Shown in pieces: positions 1-6,989 of a stretch of 11,375 nucleotides of DNA. The DNA comes from Lachnospiraceae bacterium UBA3821 (GTDB taxonomy: Bacteria; Bacillota; Clostridia; Lachnospirales; Lachnospiraceae), in contig DFDT01000026.1 in the NCBI GenBank assembly GCA_002368865.1, positions 1 through 11,375 on the forward strand, written 5' to 3'. A program made the position numbers and the translations under genes. Numbering within the stretch: position 1 is the first letter of the stretch; every line of letters begins with the position of its first letter. The notes beneath the pieces are model-generated. The model did no database searches. It saw only the letters and a list, made by a program, of their open reading frames with translations, and was not told the DNA's origin.

Positions 1-739
1 GAGAGGCGTGGAATGACCTTACGATCTGCATAATACGGCGGATAAATCCCAGCGAGAAAAAGATGGACGGAATATCGCCGTAGATAAAACTTGCATAGAG
101 CGGAAGCGAAAGCGTAAGAGCGGCAAACAGCACGGCGGCAATCCGGGGGGCAATCATTTCTGTCATGCATTTTGCCAAGGTATAAACTCTCCATAGGATC
201 CCGGCGATAAAAAAACAATTGATGATCTGTACCAAATAATAGGATGTGGAGCCGGTAATGCGAAAGAGTGTCTGTAAATAAAGAACATATCCCAGCTGAT
301 GGGGATACAGGTCGAGATACCCGCCGGGAGAAAGCTGTATGTAATTTCCCTCGTTAAAGTACATGGCCGCTCCGTATAATTGCGCCTGGTCTCCGTAGGG
401 ATGACGCACTCCTCCGTAAACCACTGCCAAAGCGGCAAAGCCGGCAATGAGAGCCATTGCCAGAGGAAAGACAAAATGATATTTTGAGAACTTTAAGACC
501 GTTTTTCTTCTGTGAATCCGGTCTGACATAAGGAAAAACAAAAACACGGAAGTTACCGCCAGAATATGCCACAGCGGATTGTCGTGAATCTTATATAACG
601 GAATGATATCATCAGGTGTTTTTCCGTAGACATAACCGGTCTGGGTCTCCCCAAAAGACAAAACGGCGAAAAAAAGAAATAGGATTCCGGAAAGGAAAAA
701 AATTATTTTATATAATAGATTAAAAATTTTTTTGGCCAT
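1..739 (-). CDS. GT39-like multi-membrane-span glycosyltransferase, N-terminal part (C-terminus off window)
   Basis: The minus-strand frame is open from an ATG at 739-737 to the left edge (246 complete codons), so the C-terminus is missing. The protein starts MAKKIFNLLYK and has a hydrophobic helix at about residues 10-26, a second at about 57-71, a third at about 89-107, and further helices near the edge. Between the second and later helices is an extracytoplasmic-type loop with YGGVRHPYGDQAQLY and later GGYLDLYPHQLGYVLYLQ. An acidic residue in the first large loop followed by a GGYL/YPHQ segment is typical of GT-C fold enzymes of the GT39/PMT-like group, which use lipid-linked sugars to decorate envelope polymers or proteins. 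The substrate cannot be told. The Shine-Dalgarno site is weak (AGG at 748-750), but the promoter at 781-810 supports this start. Confidence 0.75.
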   Translation of the reverse strand, partial: MAKKIFNLLYKIIFFLSGILFLFFAVLSFGETQTGYVYGKTPDDIIPLYKIHDNPLWHILAVTSVFLFFLMSDRIHRRKTVLKFSKYHFVFPLAMALIAGFAALAVVYGGVRHPYGDQAQLYGAAMYFNEGNYIQLSPGGYLDLYPHQLGYVLYLQTLFRITGSTSYYLVQIINCFFIAGILWRVYTLAKCMTEMIAPRIAAVLFAALTLSLPLYASFIYGDIPSIFFSLGFIRRIMQIVRSFHAS

Positions 740-780
740 ATCGTATACCTGTTTTCATAAAAACTTATATCGGGTGCTTT

Positions 781-810
781 ATTATATATGAGATGTATCT
801 TTATTGTCAA
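781..810 (-). promoter_or_regulatory. Sigma-A promoter for the GT39-like gene
   Basis: Read on the minus strand, a perfect TTGACA (810-805) and a perfect TATAAT (786-781) are separated by 18 bases. Initiation is expected near 774, giving a 5' leader of about 35 bases before the ATG at 739. It diverges from the plus-strand promoter at 883-911. Confidence 0.8.
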
Positions 811-882
811 GGAATATAAAAAATCAAGCAAATTCTACAAAATATATGGGTGATCCTGTCATAATTATTCGACGGAATACCG

Positions 883-911
883 TTCATATTATACCACAAA
901 CACGATATAAT
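883..911 (+). promoter_or_regulatory. Probable promoter for the 267-residue membrane protein gene
   Basis: A perfect TATAAT at 906-911 is preceded, with a 17-base spacer, by TTCATA at 883-888 (4 of 6 matches to the -35 consensus). Initiation near 918 would give a leader of about 40 bases ending at the Shine-Dalgarno site before 959. Confidence 0.6.
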
Positions 912-958
912 AAAGCTACCTATTCGAAAAGTAAATGGAAAGAAAGAAGGGAGAGCTT

Positions 959-1762
959 ATGTTTCAAATTTTATGGGAGGAACCTATCATCACCGTGGCA
1001 ATCCTGGTTTTTTGGGGGATCAGCCTTTTTGTCCGGATCCTGCTGGGGAGTCTGTACCGAAGCATGATCAAGCAGTCAGATAATATGGCGACGACAAACA
1101 ATCGCCTGCTGAAGCAGTGTAAGCTGAAATTTGCCAACTGCTATCAGTTAAACAGCGGGGTATCCAATATTCCCGTGTTCGTGGACAAGTTCCTGAACAG
1201 GCTGACATTGGGACCGTTTTCCTTTGAAACATTATATCACCTTTCTGGGCAAAGTATGCTTCTTTCGGTGATCTTTTCCGGTGTTGGCGTTGTCAGAGCC
1301 ATCCTGCGCGGTCGGACGCTGGGGGAGATCCTTCCGTTTTACATTGTAAGTTTCCTGGGGCTGTATCTCTATTTTTCTGTGTCCTCCCTGGTGGATTTAA
1401 AAGGCAAAAAGCGTATTCTGAAGGTGAATCTGGTGGATTATCTGGAAAATCATCTCTCTGCCAGGATCGGAGTGACAGAGCAGGACATGAAAATGCTGTA
1501 CGGCAGGAAGCGGTCGCTGGAGCTTTTACCCATCGGAACGCGCAGCACCGTGGTGGTGGAAAATGCAACGGGGAAAACGGTAGAGAACGCGGCGGAGAAA
1601 GCCGCGGCAGAAAAACCTGTGGCCGGGAAAATCACAGCGGAAGCCTTTGGTGAGGGTTCGGATGAATCGGCGCAGCCGGTTTCTGCGCAGTCCGTCGATC
1701 AGGCAAGCCCTTTTTACATATCCGAAGAAGAATTGGAAGCTTTGATCAAAGAATTCTGCTAA
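959..1762 (+). CDS. Unrecognised membrane protein with three predicted helices and an Ala/Glu-rich tail
   Basis: I do not recognise this gene. The start at 959 (MFQILWEEP) is preferred over the in-frame ATG at 935 because AGAAGGGAG lies just upstream of 959; the product is 267 residues. There is a hydrophobic helix at about residues 10-31, a basic and polar segment at about 34-65, then two close helices at about 98-116 and 124-145. A charged domain follows (about 148-195), then a low-complexity Ala/Glu/Lys-rich stretch (about 200-245) and a conserved-looking end, YISEEELEALIKEF, before a final Cys. The last segment should form a short amphipathic helix, possibly a docking peptide (inference). 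The gene has its own promoter and pgi starts 119 bases downstream with another, so it is probably monocistronic. No catalytic motif is visible. Confidence 0.75.
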   Translation: MFQILWEEPIITVAILVFWGISLFVRILLGSLYRSMIKQSDNMATTNNRLLKQCKLKFANCYQLNSGVSNIPVFVDKFLNRLTLGPFSFETLYHLSGQSMLLSVIFSGVGVVRAILRGRTLGEILPFYIVSFLGLYLYFSVSSLVDLKGKKRILKVNLVDYLENHLSARIGVTEQDMKMLYGRKRSLELLPIGTRSTVVVENATGKTVENAAEKAAAEKPVAGKITAEAFGEGSDESAQPVSAQSVDQASPFYISEEELEALIKEFC

Positions 1763-1766
1763 CGGC

Positions 1767-1795
1767 TTGAATTTGAGGTGTATTTTTGCTAAACT
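1767..1795 (+). promoter_or_regulatory. Probable extended -10 promoter of pgi
   Basis: TTGAAT at 1767-1772 and TAAACT at 1790-1795 are separated by 17 bases, with TG at 1787-1788 forming an extended -10 (TGCTAAACT). Initiation near 1802 would give pgi a leader of about 80 bases. Both hexamers are imperfect, so confidence is moderate. Confidence 0.55.
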
Positions 1796-1806
1796 GATAG
1801 ACAGGA

Positions 1807-1836
1807 TGTGGAATTTTATTCCAATTCAATTCCACA
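1807..1836 (+). repeat. Perfect 9-bp inverted repeat at the predicted 5' end of the pgi transcript
   Basis: TGTGGAATT (1807-1815) and AATTCCACA (1828-1836) are perfect reverse complements around a 12-base loop. No T-run follows, so it is not a terminator. It begins about five bases after the predicted initiation point, as expected for a 5'-terminal stabilising stem-loop, but a palindromic repressor site is equally possible. A competing 5-bp hairpin (GGAAT 1810-1814 with ATTCC 1818-1822) uses the same left arm. Confidence 0.6.
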
Positions 1837-1881
1837 CGCATGGAAATACATAAAGAACAAATCAAGAAAGGGTGCAAAACT

Positions 1882-3231
1882 ATGGGCAAGCAGGTTACAT
1901 TTGACTATTCCAAGACAGGTTCTTTTATCTCGCAGGAGGAGATCGGCTACATGAAGAAGCTGACCCTGGACGCGAAAGAGGTGCTGGTTTCCAAGAACGG
2001 CGCGGGAAATGATTTCTTAGGCTGGATCGATCTCCCGGTGGATTATGACAAGGAGGAGTTCGCGCGCATCAAAGAGGCGGCAAAGAAGATCCAGGCGGAT
2101 TCCGAGGTTTTGTTGGTGATTGGCATCGGCGGTTCCTATCTGGGCGCGAGAGCGGCAATCGAGTTCTTGAGCCACAGCTTTTACAATGTGGTAGACAAGA
2201 GTGTGCGCAAGGCACCGGAAATCTACTTCTGCGGTAATTCCATCAGTTCCACCTATCTGAAGCATCTGATGGATGTGGTGGGCGACAGAGATTTCTCCAT
2301 CAACATGATCTCCAAGTCCGGCACCACCACGGAGCCCGCCATTGCGTTCCGCGTATTCAAGGAGAAGCTGGAGAAGAAATACGGCAAAGAGGGCGCTGCC
2401 AAGAGAATTTACGCTACCACCGACAAGGCGAGAGGCAGCTTGAAGAATCTGGCCAACGAGGAAGGCTATGAGACCTTTGTGGTTCCCGATGATGTGGGAG
2501 GCCGTTTTTCCGTTCTGACCGCAGTGGGTCTGCTTCCCATCGCAGTCAGCGGCGCGGACATTGATAAGCTGATGGAAGGTGCGGCAAGCGGCAGAAAGCG
2601 TGCGCTGGAGAATGATTTTGAGAATAACGACGCATTGCAGTATGCAGCACTGAGAAATATCCTGCTCCGCAAGGGCAAGAGCGTGGAAATCCTGGCAAAC
2701 TATGAGCCCGCTCTGCACTATGTAAGTGAGTGGTGGAAACAGCTCTACGGCGAGAGCGAGGGCAAGGATCAGAAGGGCATCTTCCCTGCAAGCGTAGATC
2801 TGACCACAGACCTGCACTCCATGGGACAGTTCATCCAGGACGGCGCCCGCATTATGTTTGAGACGGTTCTGAACGTGGAGACCTCCCGTGAGGAGATCAT
2901 CATCGGTGAGGAGCCTGTGGATCTGGACGGTTTGAATTATCTGGCCGGTAAGACCGTTGATTTTGTCAATAAGAGCGCCATGAACGGCACGATCCTGGCA
3001 CATACCGACGGACAGGTTCCCAATTTTATGGTGAACATCCCTGAGGTTAACGAGTTCTATCTGGGCGAGCTGTTCTACTTCTTCGAGTTTGCCTGCGGTG
3101 TCAGCGGCTATCTGTTCGGCGTGAACCCGTTCAACCAGCCCGGCGTGGAAAGCTACAAGAAGAACATGTTCGCTCTGCTCGGCAAGCCCGGCTACGAGGC
3201 ACAGAGAGAAGAACTGCTGAAGAGACTGTAA
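1882..3231 (+). CDS. pgi: Glucose-6-phosphate isomerase
   Basis: This cytoplasmic glycolytic enzyme interconverts glucose 6-phosphate and fructose 6-phosphate. The ATG at 1882 gives 449 residues, the usual size for the short bacterial form, and has AAAGGGTG just upstream. An in-frame ATG at 1840 lacks a ribosome site and lies beside the leader hairpin. Visible motifs are the sugar-phosphate-binding SIS segment with SKSGTTTEP (about residues 144-152), the first family signature around [13 protein letters not shown] (about 204-216), the GES segment with the probable base Glu291, His311 in TDLHSMGQ, and the second signature [11 protein letters not shown] containing Lys426. All key residues are present. 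Codon use is strongly biased to GGC, CTG and AAG, as expected of a highly expressed gene. No terminator follows; the next gene starts 114 bases downstream, so read-through is likely. Confidence 0.97.
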   Translation: MGKQVTFDYSKTGSFISQEEIGYMKKLTLDAKEVLVSKNGAGNDFLGWIDLPVDYDKEEFARIKEAAKKIQADSEVLLVIGIGGSYLGARAAIEFLSHSFYNVVDKSVRKAPEIYFCGNSISSTYLKHLMDVVGDRDFSINMISKSGTTTEPAIAFRVFKEKLEKKYGKEGAAKRIYATTDKARGSLKNLANEEGYETFVVPDDVGGRFSVLTAVGLLPIAVSGADIDKLMEGAASGRKRALENDFENNDALQYAALRNILLRKGKSVEILANYEPALHYVSEWWKQLYGESEGKDQKGIFPASVDLTTDLHSMGQFIQDGARIMFETVLNVETSREEIIIGEEPVDLDGLNYLAGKTVDFVNKSAMNGTILAHTDGQVPNFMVNIPEVNEFYLGELFYFFEFACGVSGYLFGVNPFNQPGVESYKKNMFALLGKPGYEAQREELLKRL

Positions 3232-3257
3232 GATATAGCTTGAAAAAATGATTAAAT

Positions 3258-3320
3258 GATTGTGTGGGCTGTATGCTTCGCGGCAGGTGACTGCTGATGG
3301 AATATACGGTCCGCACAATT
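3258..3320 (+). promoter_or_regulatory. Long RNA hairpin with GNRA cap between pgi and the dehydrogenase gene
   Basis: Bases 3259-3274 pair with 3304-3319 as a continuous 16-bp stem containing three G-U pairs; G-U pairs at 3258/3320 and 3275/3303 extend it to 18 bp. Inside is an asymmetric internal loop (3276-3280 and 3297-3302), then a 6-bp stem (3281-3286 with 3291-3296) closed by the tetraloop GTGA (3287-3290), a GNRA type. The G-U pairs make it much better as RNA than as a DNA palindrome. No T-run follows and I see no promoter in the gap, so it is probably an intercistronic structure setting mRNA processing or stability, or the leader of the next gene. It ends about nine bases before the Shine-Dalgarno site. 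It matches no riboswitch class I recognise. Confidence 0.6.
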
Positions 3321-3345
3321 TGATTTCTGAGGAGAAAAGCACGAG

Positions 3346-4308
3346 ATGAAGATTGTGGTACTGGAGCGAAACAGCGTAGGACCGGATATTCCTGTGGAAT
3401 GCTTTGAAGAATTGGGTGAGGTCACCTATTATAAAAACACCACCACTGTGGAGGAAGTGAAAGAGCGGGTCAAGGATGCTGACATTATTGTCGTAAATAA
3501 GTCGCCCATGCGGGAGGAGAGTCTTGTGGAGGCAGAGAATGTGAAGCTGATCTGCGAGTTTGCCACCGGGTACGACAATTGTGATCTGGCATACTGTAAA
3601 TCCCGGGGAATCGTAGTCTGCAATGTGGTGAACTATTCCACGGACATGGTGGCGCAGCATACCTTTACGCTGGCCTTGGCCCTGAGCCAGAAGCTCGCCT
3701 ATTATGACAACTATGTCAAGTCTGGGGCATACAGCGCCCAGGACCGCTTCTCCAATTTTGACCGCTCCTTTTATGAGCTGGCAGGTAAGACCTGGGGCAT
3801 TGTAGGCATGGGGCATATCGGCAGCAAGGTGGCGCAGATCGCCACGGCTTTCGGATGTCGGGTGATTTTTCACTCCGTGACGGGTAAGAGTACCTGCACG
3901 GATTATGAGCGGGTGGACAAGGAAACGCTGCTGGCGCAGAGCGACTATCTTTCCCTGCACTGTCCCCTGAGTGATCTGACCAGGGATTTTATTGACAGGG
4001 ATGCCCTGAAGAAAATGAAGAACAGCGCCATTCTCATCAATGTGGCCAGAGGTCCGGTGGTAAACAATTTCGATCTTTATGACGCGCTTGTAGCGGAGGA
4101 GATTGCGGCAGCAGGACTGGATGTGCTGGAAAAGGAGCCTTTGGAGCTCACCAATCCTTTGAGCCGGTTCAAGGACAGCAACCGTCTGATCATCACACCG
4201 CATCTGGCCTGGGGCAGTGTGGAAGCCCGGACTCGCTGTGTGCAGGGTGTCTATGACAATATCAGGGCGTATCTTGCGGGTGCGCCAATCCATGTGGTCA
4301 ACCCGTGA
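3346..4308 (+). CDS. D-2-hydroxyacid dehydrogenase (glycerate/hydroxypyruvate or D-lactate type)
   Basis: This 320-residue protein has the two-domain layout of NAD(P)-dependent D-2-hydroxyacid dehydrogenases, which reduce 2-keto acids to D-2-hydroxy acids in the cytoplasm. The nucleotide-binding loop is GMGHIG (154-159). The catalytic triad is Arg235 in NVARGP, Glu264 in LEKEP and His286 in ITPHLAWG. The PHxAW form resembles glycerate dehydrogenase/hydroxypyruvate reductase-like members more than fermentative D-lactate dehydrogenases, but the substrate is not certain. Position 176, after the second beta strand where NAD-specific members often have Asp, is His (VIFHSVTGK). Start: ATG at 3346 with GAGGAG at 3329-3334, a spacing of 11. 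It lies 114 bases after pgi with a large hairpin in the gap. Confidence 0.9.
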   Translation: MKIVVLERNSVGPDIPVECFEELGEVTYYKNTTTVEEVKERVKDADIIVVNKSPMREESLVEAENVKLICEFATGYDNCDLAYCKSRGIVVCNVVNYSTDMVAQHTFTLALALSQKLAYYDNYVKSGAYSAQDRFSNFDRSFYELAGKTWGIVGMGHIGSKVAQIATAFGCRVIFHSVTGKSTCTDYERVDKETLLAQSDYLSLHCPLSDLTRDFIDRDALKKMKNSAILINVARGPVVNNFDLYDALVAEEIAAAGLDVLEKEPLELTNPLSRFKDSNRLIITPHLAWGSVEARTRCVQGVYDNIRAYLAGAPIHVVNP

Positions 4309-4314
4309 AAAACC

Positions 4315-4343
4315 TTGACAAGTTACAGGATTCATAGTAAGAT
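4315..4343 (+). promoter_or_regulatory. Promoter for the GtrA-family gene
   Basis: A perfect TTGACA (4315-4320) and TAAGAT (4338-4343) are separated by 17 bases. Initiation is expected near 4350. This rules out the in-frame TTG at 4343 as a start in this transcript and supports the ATG at 4385. Confidence 0.7.
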
Positions 4344-4384
4344 TGCAAAATGCAGATAATACGCAGTTTAGGAGTCTTGAAGAA

Positions 4385-4891
4385 ATGAGTGAAAATACAG
4401 AGAATGAAGTGAGCTACAAAAAGAATTTGGCCGAGAAATTCTGTGATTTTTTGGAGCGCTGGCCGGCAATTCATAAAATATACTGCAAATATGAGGAAAT
4501 TCTGGTGTATCTGGTAGTCGGAGTGCTGACAACCATTTTTTCTTGGGCAGCCTGCTTTGTGGCGGAGCGGTTTTTCCTGGATGCCTCAAACGATTTTCAG
4601 AATATGGTCATCAATACGATCGGTTGGGTGGCAGGTGTGTGCTTTGCCTATCCGTTAAATCGAAGCTGGGTCTTCCGGAGTCATAATCCGCAGATCTTGA
4701 AAGAGTTTTCCGGATTCGCGGCGTCCCGTTTGTCTACCTGGATCCTGGATCTGGTGATCATGTGGGTGACGGTGAATGCGCTCCACATGAATTACTGGAT
4801 CGCGAAGATCTTTATTTCATCGGTGATCGTCACGATCCTGAATTATGTGTTCAGTAAAATACTGATCTTTTCCAAAAAGAGCAAGGGTTAG
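4385..4891 (+). CDS. GtrA-family four-helix membrane protein
   Basis: GtrA-family proteins are small membrane proteins, some of which help move lipid-linked sugars across the membrane for envelope glycosylation. The ATG at 4385 gives 168 residues and has TTAGGAG about 10 bases upstream; the frame extends to a TTG at 4343, which lies inside the predicted -10 box. Four hydrophobic helices lie at about residues 39-61, 74-92, 117-135 and 138-161. The segment GWVAGVCFAYPLNRSWVF between helices 2 and 3 is the family hallmark (aromatic-rich, Asn-Arg, then W-x-F). The N-terminal 38 residues are polar and charged. No glycosyltransferase partner is adjacent; the nearest is the GT39-like gene at the left edge. 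The TAG stop overlaps the stop codon of the convergent mtnN. Confidence 0.9.
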   Translation: MSENTENEVSYKKNLAEKFCDFLERWPAIHKIYCKYEEILVYLVVGVLTTIFSWAACFVAERFFLDASNDFQNMVINTIGWVAGVCFAYPLNRSWVFRSHNPQILKEFSGFAASRLSTWILDLVIMWVTVNALHMNYWIAKIFISSVIVTILNYVFSKILIFSKKSKG

Positions 4892-5586
4892 ATTCCCGCC
4901 ACCATTTCCTCTACCAGTTTCGCGCAGTTCTCCGCGGCAGCTTTCTCAAACATTGGATAGTCCATTTCGGCGCTGCCGTCTGCCTTATCGGAGATGGCGC
5001 GCACGATCACAAAAGGGATCCCATTCAGATAAGCGCCATGTGCGATAGAGGCGCCCTCCATTTCCGCACAGTCTCCATAAAAGGTATTGATTAGCCTTTC
5101 CTTGACAGCACTGTCAGAAATAAACTGATCCCCACTGACTACTCTGCCGTAAATCGCATGGGTATCGGTGCAGACCTTTTCGCAGGCGTTTTTCGCCAGC
5201 TCCATCAACCGCTTGTCCGCTGGGAATTCCAGGCACCCCAGTTGAGGAACCTCGCCGGGCTTATAGCCAAATATTGTGACATCCATGTCATGATGGATGG
5301 CATCCTTGGAGATTAAGATGTCTCCGATGTCTAATTTTGCATTTAAGGAACCGGCGACACCGGTATTGATCACATGGGTTACCTCAAATACATCTGCCAG
5401 GATTTGTACGCACAATGCCGCATTCACTTTTCCGATGCCGCAGCGTACGACCACAACGGATGCGCCGTTCAGGATGCCTTCGTGAAACTCCATTCCGGCT
5501 TTTTTTGTGATCTTGTCATCTGTCAGTTTGGATTTCAAGGTTTCCACTTCCAGCTCCATGGCGCCGATGATTCCTATTTTTTTCAT
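4888..5586 (-). CDS. mtnN: 5'-methylthioadenosine/S-adenosylhomocysteine nucleosidase
   Basis: The 232-residue enzyme (also called Pfs or MTAN) removes adenine from S-adenosylhomocysteine, methylthioadenosine and 5'-deoxyadenosine in the cytoplasm. It starts KKIGIIGAMELEVE, where Glu13 aligns with the catalytic Glu12 of the E. coli enzyme. It has GIGKVNAA at the ribose pocket, NTGVAGSL, the segment AEMEGASIAH with the ribose-binding Glu177, and AISDKAD with the catalytic acid Asp200. All active-site residues are present. The start has GAGGG about five bases upstream. It is the last gene of the luxS cluster, 63 bases after the DUF4304 gene, and supplies the substrate of LuxS. No terminator is visible: it meets the GtrA gene with overlapping stops. 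Confidence 0.97.
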   Translation of the reverse strand: MKKIGIIGAMELEVETLKSKLTDDKITKKAGMEFHEGILNGASVVVVRCGIGKVNAALCVQILADVFEVTHVINTGVAGSLNAKLDIGDILISKDAIHHDMDVTIFGYKPGEVPQLGCLEFPADKRLMELAKNACEKVCTDTHAIYGRVVSGDQFISDSAVKERLINTFYGDCAEMEGASIAHGAYLNGIPFVIVRAISDKADGSAEMDYPMFEKAAAENCAKLVEEMVAGI

Positions 5587-5618
5587 TTTTTTCCCTCGTT
5601 TCTTTGTTTCTTTAGGCG

Positions 5619-5645
5619 TTGACCTGCAACATATATTGCGGTGAA
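5619..5645 (-). repeat. Imperfect inverted repeat in the DUF4304-mtnN gap
   Basis: On the minus strand TTCACCGCAA and TTGCAGGTCAA pair around the six-base loop TATATG, with one C/C mismatch and one bulged A (nine pairs). No T-run follows. It occupies much of the 63-base gap and could affect relative expression of mtnN, but it is short and imperfect. Confidence 0.35.
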
Positions 5646-5649
5646 GAGT

Positions 5650-6432
5650 TTAAATCACATATTTGGAAAGATTTTCCAGCCCAGCCTTCTCATTCTGTGC
5701 AATCTTGTCCAGAATTCCGCTATAATTCCCTTGTTTTAATTGCTCCTTCATGGCAAGAAGCCGGTCAATATCTTTTTGGAAAAATTGAAAGTACTCCTCC
5801 TTTTTCACAAGCCAGTCTGCTTTTGCGGATTCCGTGGTCGCTTCTGAGATCACAAGATCATACCATTTTAGGTTTTCTTCTGCGGTATCGCGTTGTGCGG
5901 CAATCTGTTTTTCCAAATAAAAGGCGGCCTTATCACATGTATCCATTGTCATACTCAAATAAAAAAGCGTACCGTACCACATGTGTTCGGAGATAGCGGA
6001 AAGAGGTGCAAAAAGAGGATCGGTTTCCTTTTCGATTTCTTTTGCGATTCTGTCTTTATCCGCGATCGCGAGAAGTGCCTCATAGGATGAGCATCTTTCC
6101 AAAACAGGAAGAACCAGTTCCACTATGATCTGCGCAACCTGATCCGCGGACTCCTTAGTGTAGTTCCACCAGGTATCTCCTTTTCCCATCAGCACTCCAA
6201 TCCGGATGTCAAGATTAAGATATTTATAATTTGTGATTTCTTCCGCGCATAGTGGATGAATTCCGATATTTACCGTAAAGCTGTCGCCGCCGGAGAAACC
6301 CTGAAAATTAATTATCTGACATATTTGTCGGTTTGTGACACGGACATACCACTGTCCTTCTGTCTTAAAGCCCGCAGTCTTCATGTGGGGCTTTAAATTT
6401 TCCTTGATCTGCTTCAAAGTCGTTTTATCCAT
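5650..6432 (-). CDS. DUF4304-domain protein of unknown function
   Basis: The 260-residue protein has no signal peptide or membrane helix and should be cytoplasmic. Residues about 8-125 fit DUF4304 (a family of unknown function): KPHMKTAGFKTEGQWYVRV, then IINFQGFSGGDSFTVNIGIH, the usual GF / F-x-R / Q-x-S / F-T-V-N-x-G-I pattern. The second half (about 130-260) is a charged, mostly helical region with several Lys/Glu-rich segments (such as KKEEYFQFFQKDIDRLL) that I do not recognise. The start ATG at 6432 has GAGGA seven bases upstream. It lies 21 bases after luxS and 63 before mtnN on the same strand, so the three are probably cotranscribed. The link to the methyl cycle is only by position. 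Confidence 0.8.
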   Translation of the reverse strand: MDKTTLKQIKENLKPHMKTAGFKTEGQWYVRVTNRQICQIINFQGFSGGDSFTVNIGIHPLCAEEITNYKYLNLDIRIGVLMGKGDTWWNYTKESADQVAQIIVELVLPVLERCSSYEALLAIADKDRIAKEIEKETDPLFAPLSAISEHMWYGTLFYLSMTMDTCDKAAFYLEKQIAAQRDTAEENLKWYDLVISEATTESAKADWLVKKEEYFQFFQKDIDRLLAMKEQLKQGNYSGILDKIAQNEKAGLENLSKYVI

Positions 6433-6453
6433 GGCTATGTCCTCATGCTGATC

Positions 6454-6933
6454 TCATTCCGGGTAATTTAGCTGCTCCCACTTGATGTCGTATAGCACTT
6501 CATCCAGATATTTCCGGGCAAGGTATTTTGCCATATTTAAATTCATATCCAAATAGTTGCCGCAGTCATGGGGGGATGCGCCGGGAACCTCGCCTTCGTA
6601 ATCACGAATAAATTCATACATCTCGATCATCAGGGGCACGATATCCGCCGAGGTGTGGTCTCCTGCTAAAAGTAAATAAAATCCGGTACGGCATCCCATG
6701 GGTCCGAAATAAAGGGTCTTATTTTTATAAACAGGATGATTTCGCAGAAAAGTTGCTCCCAGATGCTCAATCGTATGGATCTCTGCGGTATTCATGACAG
6801 GCTCGTCATTTGGGCTGGTCATGCGCAGGTCAAAAGTGGTGATCATCTCGCTTCCAATCGTGTCCCTGCGGGATACATAGACACCGGGCTGCAGCCGGAT
6901 ATGGTCAACTGTAAAGCTTGCAATTTTCTCCAT
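6454..6933 (-). CDS. luxS: S-ribosylhomocysteine lyase, AI-2 synthase
   Basis: LuxS cleaves S-ribosylhomocysteine to homocysteine and 4,5-dihydroxy-2,3-pentanedione, the precursor of autoinducer-2. The 159 residues match the family length. The metal ligands His53 and His57 lie in HTIEH with catalytic Glu56, the third ligand Cys124 is in SPHDCGNYLDMN, and catalytic Cys81 is in GPMGCRTGFYLLL. The N-terminal FTVDHIRLQPGVYV and TFDLRMTSPN segments are also typical. The enzyme should be active. A strong AGGAGGT lies 11 bases before the ATG. It is the first gene of a minus-strand cluster with the DUF4304 gene and mtnN, so it acts directly after MtnN. No SAM or SAH riboswitch is apparent in its short leader. 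Confidence 0.98.
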   Translation of the reverse strand: MEKIASFTVDHIRLQPGVYVSRRDTIGSEMITTFDLRMTSPNDEPVMNTAEIHTIEHLGATFLRNHPVYKNKTLYFGPMGCRTGFYLLLAGDHTSADIVPLMIEMYEFIRDYEGEVPGASPHDCGNYLDMNLNMAKYLARKYLDEVLYDIKWEQLNYPE

Positions 6934-6989
6934 GGAATTTCCTTACCTCCTCATAAATTTCTTCGAAAATATCAAAGGTTCTTTGTATC

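Noticed and set aside
105..118. 14-base sequence AGCGAAAGCGTAAG repeated at 9327-9340
   Set aside because: One shared 14-mer in a window this size is close to chance expectation, and the flanks do not match.
804..1067. Plus-strand open frame overlapping the divergent promoters and the start of the membrane protein gene
   Set aside because: It has no ribosome site, runs through both predicted promoters and covers the real gene in another frame.
1840..1881. Upstream ATG of pgi adding 14 residues
   Set aside because: No ribosome site precedes it, it abuts the leader hairpin, and Pgi homologues of this size start near the ATG at 1882.
2017..4335. Very long minus-strand open frame (772 codons) opposite pgi and the dehydrogenase gene
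   Set aside because: It lies antisense to two clearly recognised enzymes and has Gln/His/Leu-rich composition without domain motifs. It is a by-product of the codon bias of the real genes.
4343..4384. Upstream TTG start of the GtrA-family protein
   Set aside because: The TTG lies within the predicted -10 box. The ATG at 4385 has a good Shine-Dalgarno site.
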